Assembly (NCBI GenBank): GCA_938011245.1
Contig: CALLUJ010000124.1
Span: 1-34,535 of the forward strand
Direction: 5' to 3'
Source: an uncultured Aquimarina sp.
Lineage (GTDB): Bacteria; Bacteroidota; Bacteroidia; Flavobacteriales; Flavobacteriaceae
DNA: 34,535 bases
In this document: positions 28,864 through 34,535 of the stretch, in pieces
Layout: each line of letters begins with the position of its first letter
How positions within the stretch are numbered: position 1 is the first letter of the stretch
Notes under the pieces: model-generated
Told to the model about the DNA's origin: nothing
Seen by the model: only the letters and a program-made list of their open reading frames with translations
The model's database searches: none
Position numbers and translations under genes: made by a program

Positions 28864-29091
28864 ATGTGTGCCCTACAAATTGAAAAAGAAAAAGTACCTT
28901 GTTTAAACTTTCCAGACCATGAAGTATTGGAAACTATTGAAGCAAAAAATATAAGAAGTCAAGTATTTAATCGTGCTTCTATTTTAGGAAATATAGATCG
29001 TACTAAAATGCATATTAGTAAGCTATTGATCGTTAAAATTTTAATTAAATTTATAAAGCCATCCCTTAATGATTACTCTAAAAAAGAATGA
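28864..29091 (+). CDS. Small hypothetical protein, possibly truncated
   Basis: The 75-residue product starts MCALQIEKEKVPCLNFPDHE. The first 55 residues look like real protein (conserved-looking NFPDHEVLETIEAKN and FNRASILGNIDRTKM). The last 20 (VKILIKFIKPSLNDYSKKE) are basic and low in complexity. From memory, and without certainty, the front part resembles a family of roughly 90-residue flavobacterial proteins in which the FNRAxILGN motif is followed by an acidic YFED stretch. If so, this copy is truncated or frameshifted. It overlaps the next gene by 23 bases in another frame, so translational coupling is possible. No function is proposed. Confidence 0.5.
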   Translation: MCALQIEKEKVPCLNFPDHEVLETIEAKNIRSQVFNRASILGNIDRTKMHISKLLIVKILIKFIKPSLNDYSKKE

Positions 29092-29752
29092 TGTAATTTG
29101 TTGTTTAGGAGATTGCCTTACATATGCCAATAATAATGGATACCCAGAATATTTGCAGAAATATGTAAATAAGCATCTCCCTTATCTTAATCTCAGTTTT
29201 TTTAATTGGGGTAAGGAGAATGAGACTATAATAGATTTTTCTGAAAAAGAGTACATAGAGTCTAAGTCTAGCCCCTTTCTCTTTAACCGTTTAAATACTC
29301 TTTTAAATAACCAGCAAAAACCAAACTATATAATTTTCTGTTATGGGATGTATTGTGGTTCTTTTGGATCCTCTTCTGAAATCCTTTTTTGTTCTTTTGA
29401 GGATAATCTCAGAAAATTTTTAGATTATATGCTTGAGAAACAAATAAAAGTAATTCTGTTAACACCCTCTCCTTTAATAATGGATTTAGTTGAAACTTCT
29501 ACTGGTTTAGTAAAAGACAATTATAGTAAAACTAATCCTTATCGTTACTATAACGAAGAGGTGTTAGAAGAGTTTAGGTACACTATTCTTTATACGACAC
29601 ACGAAGCTATTATTGATAGGGTAGACATTTATACTCCATTATTAGAGAATAAAAGCATAGCTTACCATAAGGATCCTGTACAACCAACAGAAAGGGGACA
29701 GCAAATTATAGCAGAAGAGGTTTTGAGTTCTTTTTATTCAACTATAAATTAA
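29069..29752 (+). CDS. SGNH-hydrolase-like protein with substituted catalytic residues
   Basis: The 227-residue protein has the layout of a small cytoplasmic SGNH/GDSL esterase. Block I reads CCLGDCLTYANNNGYPEYLQ, with Cys16 where the catalytic Ser of GDS is expected. Block II is FFNWGKENETI with Gly48 kept. Block III is YIIFCYGMYCG, with Tyr95 where Asn of G-x-N-D is expected. Block V is YHKDPVQPTERGQQIIAEEV, with Gln205 in place of the catalytic His of D-x-x-H-P. The remaining strands (VILLTPSPLI) and the helix after block V are well preserved. No signal peptide is seen. It may be a pseudoenzyme, a cysteine-dependent variant, or a decaying gene. It is probably translated together with the small gene it overlaps. 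The start is set by the first ATG after an in-frame stop at 29054. Confidence 0.65.
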   Translation: MITLKKNDVICCLGDCLTYANNNGYPEYLQKYVNKHLPYLNLSFFNWGKENETIIDFSEKEYIESKSSPFLFNRLNTLLNNQQKPNYIIFCYGMYCGSFGSSSEILFCSFEDNLRKFLDYMLEKQIKVILLTPSPLIMDLVETSTGLVKDNYSKTNPYRYYNEEVLEEFRYTILYTTHEAIIDRVDIYTPLLENKSIAYHKDPVQPTERGQQIIAEEVLSSFYSTIN

Positions 29753-29869
29753 TAGAATACTAAACTTTTTTGTTTCAAATTTATAGAGTTACTTTTTAAG
29801 AAAGAAAAGGTTATAAAGCGTTTTAATAGTAGAAAATTAAATTATAATTTTTATTGGTTTATTATGACT

Positions 29870-29920
29870 ATTACAATGCATACTTATACTACCATTTGTA
29901 AAAAATAAATGCATTATAAT
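29870..29920 (-). terminator. Long-loop inverted repeat downstream of the five-gene operon
   Basis: ATTACAATGCAT (29870-29881) and ATGCATTATAAT (29909-29920) are complementary except for one position. On minus-strand RNA that position is a G-U wobble, giving a 12-bp stem just after the last operon stop. The loop is 27 bases and no U run follows, so it is a weak terminator candidate or an mRNA 3' end structure. Confidence 0.3.
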
Positions 29921-29926
29921 TGTTTA

Positions 29927-30496
29927 CTACCAAGGTCTAGGTAAATAGGGAAAACTGGATTGGAAATCTCTATCGTTACCTATAACAAAATCGGAACGTA
30001 GACTAGGATTTTCCATGCCATTTTCGCCTCCAAAAATCAATAGTAATTCGGCATCCATTACATCTTCGCCTAAAGCTCTTCCAGTGAACATTACATCTCT
30101 AGATGCATCAAAAAAGGAGGTTTGTTCTACTAAACTTATGTTTAGAACATCGGTAGCTAATAGGTTAGCTAAATCGGAAGCGTTTTGACCTAAAATGTTA
30201 GTGTCGGTAGCATTGTTGTACGCAGGGCTAATTCTGCGCAATTCTGCTTCCATTTCACCCTTAAAATTCTCATTCATAGTAGCTGTTACAGCAACGTTGA
30301 AGTCTTGTTTACGATTCCCGTTAATAAAGATTGCATTTATTAAAGGGCGACCTATACGATCCTCTTGAATAAAGGTTCCATCAAAGCCAACAACCGTTTC
30401 TTCAGAATTGTTGTTGAGTCCTGCATCCTCATTTAAACTACAACTCGTAATAATGCAGCTTACAAATAGAGCCTTAAAAATATATAATAGTTTCAT
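29927..30496 (-). CDS. DUF4331-type lipoprotein (C-terminal-half homologue)
   Basis: The 189-residue protein has a lipoprotein signal peptide with lipobox ITSC (Cys19), followed by SLNEDAG. The acidic residues just after the Cys could act as a Bacteroidota surface-export signal. The body matches the second part of DUF4331 proteins: DGTFIQEDRIGRPLINAIFI, NGNRKQDFNVAV, SPAYNNATDTNILGQNA, LATDVLNISL, TGRALGEDVMDAELLLIFGG and the closing FPYLPRPW. DUF4331 has no established function. It is the last gene of the operon, 18 bases after the companion DUF4331 gene, and the two together cover what is one polypeptide in other bacteria. Confidence 0.78.
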   Translation of the reverse strand: MKLLYIFKALFVSCIITSCSLNEDAGLNNNSEETVVGFDGTFIQEDRIGRPLINAIFINGNRKQDFNVAVTATMNENFKGEMEAELRRISPAYNNATDTNILGQNASDLANLLATDVLNISLVEQTSFFDASRDVMFTGRALGEDVMDAELLLIFGGENGMENPSLRSDFVIGNDRDFQSSFPYLPRPW

Positions 30497-30514
30497 AATT
30501 TGTTTTTAATAATT

Positions 30515-31165
30515 TTATTGTCTTCTATGTGTAGTAACCCAGGCATTAATAGTTTCTGAATCTCCAAGTAAGCTTTTGGGTACTTCTACTACGGTAGAAA
30601 GTACATTTTGACCACTCCACGTATCATTCCCTGGATTATTAAAATTAGTTTTTCTACCATCTTTAATGGCAAAAAAGGTAGACATATCAGAGAAAAAGGG
30701 ATCATCAGTTACTCCAGCAAAGTATTTTAAGCCTCGTTCCGAATTTTTAGTAATTTGATTTTCCATATAAGGAGTAATTCTCACAAAGTCTTGAACTTCA
30801 GAATTCTGAAGGATTTGAATTTCAGAACCTGTATTAGTAGGTTTTTCAGGTCCAAAAAACCACATTAGATTACCTCTTCTAACGGCCTGAATTACTAAAT
30901 CTTCAATATTATCGTTATTAGTATCTATATTAAATTGAATAACTACATTTTGATCGAAATTAGCAGCCTCCGAGTCTTCGGGACTTAGAATTCCTTGTAT
31001 ATTGGCTATAAAAGTTAAATTTCGGGTATCTTCCCCTTGAAAAGCATAAAAATCGGCAATATCGGAGCTTTGCCCTCTTATAAAAGAGGAATCTATATGG
31101 TCTGATGAGATTAATGAAATAGAGATAATGCTTATAATGCTTAGAATAGATATATTCTTTTTCAT
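30515..31165 (-). CDS. DUF4331 family protein (N-terminal-half homologue)
   Basis: The 216-residue protein has a hydrophobic N-terminal segment (ISILSIISIISISLISS) that is probably a signal peptide. SDHIDSSFIRGQSSDIADFYAFQGED follows, which corresponds to the SHREAP...ADxxDxYAF opening of DUF4331. Other family stretches are VVIQFNIDTNNDNIEDLVIQ, the FAGVTDDPFFSDMSTFFAI segment, GNDTWSGQNVLSTVVEVPKS and a final INAWVTTHRR. It is likely exported. It starts one base after the DUF5777 stop, so translation is probably coupled. Only the front half of the family domain is present; the back half is encoded by the next gene. Confidence 0.8.
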   Translation of the reverse strand: MKKNISILSIISIISISLISSDHIDSSFIRGQSSDIADFYAFQGEDTRNLTFIANIQGILSPEDSEAANFDQNVVIQFNIDTNNDNIEDLVIQAVRRGNLMWFFGPEKPTNTGSEIQILQNSEVQDFVRITPYMENQITKNSERGLKYFAGVTDDPFFSDMSTFFAIKDGRKTNFNNPGNDTWSGQNVLSTVVEVPKSLLGDSETINAWVTTHRRQ

Positions 31166-31166
31166 A

Positions 31167-32138
31167 TTATTTGTTCTTTTTTAAATGTAAAACGTATGAG
31201 AAATTCCAACCAAAGAATAAATTTCCATCTTTAGTATTAAAGTTAACAGGAGTTTCTGTAATTACTTGATCTTCGCTAAAAGCACCAGTGTGTGTTAAAA
31301 ATAGTTGAATTTGTACTTTAGACACTTCCCAATTAACTCCAAGCGTAAACGGCCCAAATGTTTCTATAGATTCTAAAGCATATTGTTTAGGGACATAAAA
31401 ATATTCTGAAGCAATTGATACGTGTTTACTAACTCTATATCTACCTCCTATACCAAGAGCAAGTTGCAATTTGGGATCTTCTTGAAAAGTATTGGAACCT
31501 CTGTAAATTAAAGTTGGAGATAATTGTATAGATAAGTTACGGTTAAATTTTCTAGCTAATAACAGTTGTCCTGTAAATGTAATTTTGTCTGAAAAAGTAT
31601 TAGTTCTATTTATAGAAGCTTTGGGAATACTATTGTCGTAAATATCTGTAGGGTTAGGATTTGAACTTAAAGAAACATTATCTAAGTTTTTACTTCTATA
31701 GGACTGTGCTGTTAATAAAGTAATACTAAAAGGTGCTTTTTTAACACCTGTTTTTTGACGTAATAATCGGTATTTTAGATAGCCGTCAAATACTCCATCA
31801 TTACTTCCTCCAAATCCAAAAGATAAGTCGTCGGTAATGGCGTAGTCAAATCCAAAGCGTGCACTTACTCGATCCGAACCAAAATTATTAGTTTCGGTTT
31901 CTACACCTTCTATTTCTGGAATATCCCAATATCTAGTATATGCAGATAATTCTAAAACGCCTTTTTTTCTAGTTTCAATTGAATGTGCAAAACCAATGCG
32001 AAGCATCTTAAAAGTAGCCTCAGTAAGTACGGTTTGCTTTTGTTCTTCAAAAAAAAGTTGGTCTAGTAAATCTTGAGATTTTACTATGTTTACTGCAAAC
32101 AATAGCAAAGTAAGAGTTACGATGGTATTATTTTTCAT
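31167..32138 (-). CDS. DUF5777 family beta-barrel protein
   Basis: The 323-residue protein has a signal peptide ending NIVKSQ and then alternating amphipathic strands typical of an outer-membrane barrel. The run LRIGFAHSIETRKKGVLEL, SDRVSARFGFDYAITDDLSF and GFGGSNDGVFDGYLKYRLLRQ is what I recall for DUF5777 barrels. Several further strands end in the VLHLKKNK tail. Function is unknown. DUF5777 barrels are, in my recollection, often next to YceI-like and OB-fold genes in Bacteroidota, as here. The gene overlaps the upstream YceI-like gene by 11 bases. Confidence 0.8.
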   Translation of the reverse strand: MKNNTIVTLTLLLFAVNIVKSQDLLDQLFFEEQKQTVLTEATFKMLRIGFAHSIETRKKGVLELSAYTRYWDIPEIEGVETETNNFGSDRVSARFGFDYAITDDLSFGFGGSNDGVFDGYLKYRLLRQKTGVKKAPFSITLLTAQSYRSKNLDNVSLSSNPNPTDIYDNSIPKASINRTNTFSDKITFTGQLLLARKFNRNLSIQLSPTLIYRGSNTFQEDPKLQLALGIGGRYRVSKHVSIASEYFYVPKQYALESIETFGPFTLGVNWEVSKVQIQLFLTHTGAFSEDQVITETPVNFNTKDGNLFFGWNFSYVLHLKKNK

Positions 32139-32673
32139 AAGAATCGTATTTGAAGTTGAAGGTAATTTTTACAGTCTTTGCAATTTTAGAAGATAATATT
32201 TGAGGTATTTTAATTTTGTAGTCTTTAACGTCTATAGAAGTCTCTCCTGTAATAATGTATTGATATCCATCATAATCAATGTCAGCTTTAATTTTAATAG
32301 TATTAGTAATTCCTCTTAACGTAAAGGCGCCTTTTATATATCTAGTTCTTTTACCTCTTAATTCAGGGTTAAAATTTAGGATTGTTCCTTCAAAAGTTGC
32401 TCTAGGATAAATGTCGGATTCTATATAACTATCATTAAAATGTTCTTGCATTAACGATTTTTCAAATTCGAAAGCTCTCATAAGTATATTTACAGCAACT
32501 TTTTCTTCTTTTACATCTAATAAACTTAAAGCTTGATTGTTTTTTGCTTTTATATTTTCAGCAGAAGCATAAGAAAAGAAGATAACTTCGCCGTTTCTAG
32601 TAAGATATTGTTTTTTAGGTTTTGTGAATCCAAAACTTAAAGCAATAAGGAATAAGAGTAATGTTTTCTTCAT
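32128..32673 (-). CDS. YceI-like lipocalin-fold periplasmic protein
   Basis: The 181-residue protein has a signal peptide (MKKTLLLFLIALSFGFTKPKK) followed by a YceI-type lipid-binding beta-barrel. It shows YLTRNGEVIFFSYA at the start, FEFEKSLMQEHFNDSYIESDIYPRATFEGTI in the middle (the family M-x-x-H-h-x-s-x-x-f-D...P.A.F pattern), IKGAFTLRGITNTIKIKADI, and a terminal VKITFNFKYD. YceI proteins bind isoprenoid-type lipids in the periplasm of several bacteria; the ligand here is unknown. Length is normal. The gene is seven bases downstream of the OB-fold gene and overlaps the DUF5777 gene. Confidence 0.85.
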   Translation of the reverse strand: MKKTLLLFLIALSFGFTKPKKQYLTRNGEVIFFSYASAENIKAKNNQALSLLDVKEEKVAVNILMRAFEFEKSLMQEHFNDSYIESDIYPRATFEGTILNFNPELRGKRTRYIKGAFTLRGITNTIKIKADIDYDGYQYIITGETSIDVKDYKIKIPQILSSKIAKTVKITFNFKYDSYEK

Positions 32674-32680
32674 GTTTGTG

Positions 32681-33094
32681 TTAAATTATAATGCAATTTA
32701 ATAATATCATTTCTATTAAGTAACCTTTGTAAACCCCTTTTAAAATGATATCATTCCCAACGTTAAATTCTTTTATTTTTTCTTTTTGATCTTCCTGTAA
32801 CTTACATATAATATTTACGTCGTTATTTTTAGAACTTATAATTACTGTGTATTCGTTATTATGTACTTTAACCTCTTTTAAAGTTCCTTTAACTTGTATG
32901 GCATGTTCTATTAAATAATCAAATTTTTTTAAATCTTTTAAAGAAGCATTTTCATTATCGTTATTTAATTTAATAGATATGGTGCTTTTTATTTTTTGAG
33001 TAGGAATTATCTTACTGTTTATATAAGAAAAAAACCAAAATACACCACCAATAGATACAATAATCAATACTAATATAATAATGGTTTTTTTCAA
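32681..33094 (-). CDS. Membrane-anchored OB-fold (tRNA_anti-like) protein
   Basis: The 137-residue protein has a single N-terminal membrane helix (IIILVLIIVSIGGVFWFF) and a domain that should face the periplasm. Its second half reads VKGTLKEVKVHNNEYTVIIS, VNIICKL, FNVGNDIILKGVYKGYLIEMILLNC, the pattern of the tRNA_anti-like OB-fold family (V-G-x-V, CxF, G-x-x-V-x-V-G-x-x-x-G, nC). The family name reflects fold, not tRNA binding. It is the first gene of the five-gene operon, with a TATTTTTG box in its leader. Confidence 0.7.
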   Translation of the reverse strand: MKKTIIILVLIIVSIGGVFWFFSYINSKIIPTQKIKSTISIKLNNDNENASLKDLKKFDYLIEHAIQVKGTLKEVKVHNNEYTVIISSKNNDVNIICKLQEDQKEKIKEFNVGNDIILKGVYKGYLIEMILLNCIII

Positions 33095-33112
33095 ATTACT
33101 TTAATTTTAACT

Positions 33113-33120
33113 CAAAAATA
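33113..33120 (-). promoter_or_regulatory. Candidate -7 box for the five-gene operon
   Basis: CAAAAATA on the plus strand is TATTTTTG on the minus strand, a match to TAnnTTTG, 18 bases before the OB-fold start. No TTG at the right distance was seen upstream, so the assignment rests on the -7 box alone. Confidence 0.4.
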
Positions 33121-33243
33121 CACTACGCCGCTATTCATTTGTTATTTAATTTATTAAAAGTGAATTTTTTGTTTTAAAAAGGAACTTTAAAGACTAAAAA
33201 CTTTATTTAGACGTTGGTTTTATTAGAATTTTCAAATTTCTTG

Positions 33244-33251
33244 TATTTTTG
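33244..33251 (+). promoter_or_regulatory. Candidate -7 box for the LytTR regulator
   Basis: TATTTTTG matches TAnnTTTG. Transcription would begin at about 33257, which coincides with the first in-frame ATG and therefore argues that translation starts at the later ATG, 33302. No clear -33 TTG is at the expected spacing; one at 33214 is too far. Confidence 0.45.
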
Positions 33252-33301
33252 GCACATTGTTGTTTTTTCTATTAAAGAAAAGATTTTATAACAGAATAAA
33301 T

Positions 33302-34396
33302 ATGAAGAATCACAAAATATATACTAATATATCATTGCTTTTTGTAATGTTATTTGTACTAGTATCTGTTATTACCATACCTCTTGTTATTAAACAAATT
33401 ACGGTTTTTCAGTTAGATACTATTTATTCTAATATAGATAAGAAAGCAGAAACCTTAGATATAATTTATGAAAAAGGGAAGAGTAAAAACGATTTTATAG
33501 CAATAACCCAGCAAACTATTAATAATACATTAGACGATGTGGGCTATTTGTCTATTATAGATTGGACAGGGAATTATGTAAGTTATCCAGATATTACAAT
33601 AGTTGGGGAAGCTGTTCCAGATAGTAAAACTAATGATTTTAATGGAGATATAAATGGAGAGAAACTGTATAACCGGTTCTTTACGTACTTTAATGGTTTA
33701 AAAGAAGGGGTAAATAAGGAAATTATAAACTTACGTCCTATAAAAGACTCGGACTTAATAGTGGTTTATACTCTTAATTTTGCTAAAGTTATTACAGATA
33801 TTAATCCAATAAAAGAAAACACCTACTTAACATTTTTACTTTTAGGCTTTTTAATGTTGTTAATATTGGTATTAATTATTCGCCTTACAAGCTATTATTC
33901 AGAAAAAAAGTTGGACCAAAAATTACTTAATTTAGAAGCTAATTCTCAAAACCTTTCTAAACTTAATGAATCTATTACCCTTTACCAAGAGCGTATAGCA
34001 AAAGAGCAAGAAGCTGTAAAAGTAGAAAATAACGAGAGTACTAGTTCTGATGAGGTTTCTAAACAGCGAATATTAACCTACGTTCGGAACGAACTAGTTT
34101 CTATTTTGGTTACAGATATTGCATATATATATGTAGAAAACACCATTACCTACTTAATTAGGAAAGATGGTAAAATGGCTACTTCCGGAGATAGTTTAGA
34201 TAAAATATTTTCAGTCCTTGATAAGCGTTTGTTTTTTAAAACCAATAGGCAGTTTATTGTTTGTATAACAGCAATAAAAAAGATTACTAAGTTTGAAAAT
34301 AACAAGCTTAAACTTCAGGTTGATCCAAAATCGGAGATAGACATAATAATAGGGAAAAATAAGGCTTCTGCCTTTAAACAATGGTTAGATATGTAA
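33302..34396 (+). CDS. Membrane-anchored one-component regulator with Cache-like sensor and LytTR DNA-binding domain
   Basis: From ATG 33302 the product is 364 residues: membrane helix 1 (about 10-31), an extracytoplasmic region (32-174), membrane helix 2 (175-196), a charged coiled coil (about 200-240) and a LytTR domain (about 265-364). The extracytoplasmic part contains GYLSIIDWTGNYVSYPD then VGEAVPD, like the strand-turn-strand core of Cache ligand-binding domains. The LytTR part includes DIAYIYVENTITYLIRKDGK, DKRLFFKTNRQFIVCITAIKKI and a final FKQWLDM. No histidine kinase or receiver domain is present, so signal sensing and DNA binding sit in one chain. An ATG at 33257 would add 15 residues but sits at the predicted transcription start. 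Divergent orientation makes the OB-fold/YceI/DUF5777/DUF4331 operon the obvious candidate target. Confidence 0.82.
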   Translation: MKNHKIYTNISLLFVMLFVLVSVITIPLVIKQITVFQLDTIYSNIDKKAETLDIIYEKGKSKNDFIAITQQTINNTLDDVGYLSIIDWTGNYVSYPDITIVGEAVPDSKTNDFNGDINGEKLYNRFFTYFNGLKEGVNKEIINLRPIKDSDLIVVYTLNFAKVITDINPIKENTYLTFLLLGFLMLLILVLIIRLTSYYSEKKLDQKLLNLEANSQNLSKLNESITLYQERIAKEQEAVKVENNESTSSDEVSKQRILTYVRNELVSILVTDIAYIYVENTITYLIRKDGKMATSGDSLDKIFSVLDKRLFFKTNRQFIVCITAIKKITKFENNKLKLQVDPKSEIDIIIGKNKASAFKQWLDM

Positions 34397-34410
34397 TTTA
34401 AGACCGTTGC

Positions 34411-34441
34411 AAGGAATTTTCAAAAAAATACAGAATTCCTT
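34411..34441 (+). repeat. Inverted repeat at the presumed insertion-sequence end
   Basis: AAGGAATT (34411-34418) and AATTCCTT (34434-34441) form a perfect 8-bp inverted repeat with a 15-base loop, 10 bases before the putative transposase ATG. It may be a hairpin that limits readthrough into the transposase, or a terminator of the LytTR gene. Confidence 0.5.
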
Positions 34442-34451
34442 ATCTTTAAAT

Positions 34452-34535
34452 ATGGAATTAATACAGCAGCCTACTTTAGCCGATAGTATTTGTGATTTAC
34501 GGACACGAAAAATAAAGAAGACTTTCTTCACCCAA
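34452..34535 (+). CDS. 5' part of a probable IS5-family transposase (cut by window end)
   Basis: Twenty-eight codons are open from ATG 34452 to the window edge, reading MELIQQPTLADSICDLRTRK and then IKKTFFTQ. The LADxxxxxRxxKxTFFxQ pattern resembles the N-terminus of IS5-type transposases common in Flavobacteriia, where it continues into an L-I-x-W segment. Only the first part is visible, so the family call is tentative. Confidence 0.5.
   Translation, partial: MELIQQPTLADSICDLRTRKIKKTFFTQ

Larger units (their letters stand above)
34398..34535 (+). mobile_element. Left end of a probable IS5-type insertion sequence (partial)
   Basis: Directly after the LytTR stop the sequence changes to AGACCGTTGCAAGGAATTTTC, which looks like the terminal inverted repeat of a flavobacterial IS5-type element. 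A coding start follows at 34452. The right end is outside the window, so neither the inverted repeat partner nor a target duplication can be checked. Confidence 0.45.

Noticed and set aside
33183-33205. Direct repeat AACTTTA (33183 and 33199) as a LytTR binding site
   Set aside because: LytTR sites are normally paired about 21-22 bases apart. These are 16 apart, short, AT-rich and unlike the known LytTR consensus, so chance is the better explanation.

Overview
The window is AT-rich chromosomal DNA from a gliding, probably marine, member of the Flavobacteriaceae (Bacteroidota). The evidence is type IX secretion system (T9SS) cargo with type B C-terminal sorting domains, PorP/SprF partner barrels, a SprA-like outer-membrane protein, starts without Shine-Dalgarno sequences, and promoter boxes of the Bacteroidota TAnnTTTG type.

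Left part (399-19741, + strand): four genes in the order of the Flavobacterium johnsoniae sprC-sprD-sprB-sprF gliding locus. They are a 678-residue Ig-like T9SS cargo protein, a PorP/SprF barrel carrying about 640 residues of coiled coil, a 4429-residue SprB-like adhesin, and a second PorP/SprF barrel. This is two cargo/partner pairs side by side. The most striking oddity is that the adhesin's C-terminal sorting domain is split by about 180 residues of Thr/Gly/Val low-complexity repeat.

Middle (19765-28664): convergent to the gliding locus is a 1149-residue SprA-like outer-membrane protein. Next come a DUF4301 protein (probably GTG-started) and a 4'-phosphopantetheinyl transferase, both on the minus strand. 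ahcY (adenosylhomocysteinase) is divergent from the transferase and has an inverted repeat in its leader. A strong bidirectional terminator and a comparatively GC-rich candidate dispersed repeat separate ahcY from radA.

Right part (28665-34535): a nested inverted repeat precedes a small, possibly truncated gene that overlaps an SGNH-like protein whose catalytic Ser, Asn and His positions all appear substituted. A tight five-gene minus-strand operon follows: OB-fold protein, YceI-like, DUF5777 barrel, and two DUF4331 proteins. It is divergent from a membrane-anchored one-component regulator with a Cache-like sensor and a LytTR DNA-binding domain. The operon plus regulator is the best candidate here for an undescribed envelope system. 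The window ends in what looks like the left end of an IS5-type insertion sequence.

No rRNA, tRNA, CRISPR array or prophage was seen. All family assignments are by eye, without database searches.
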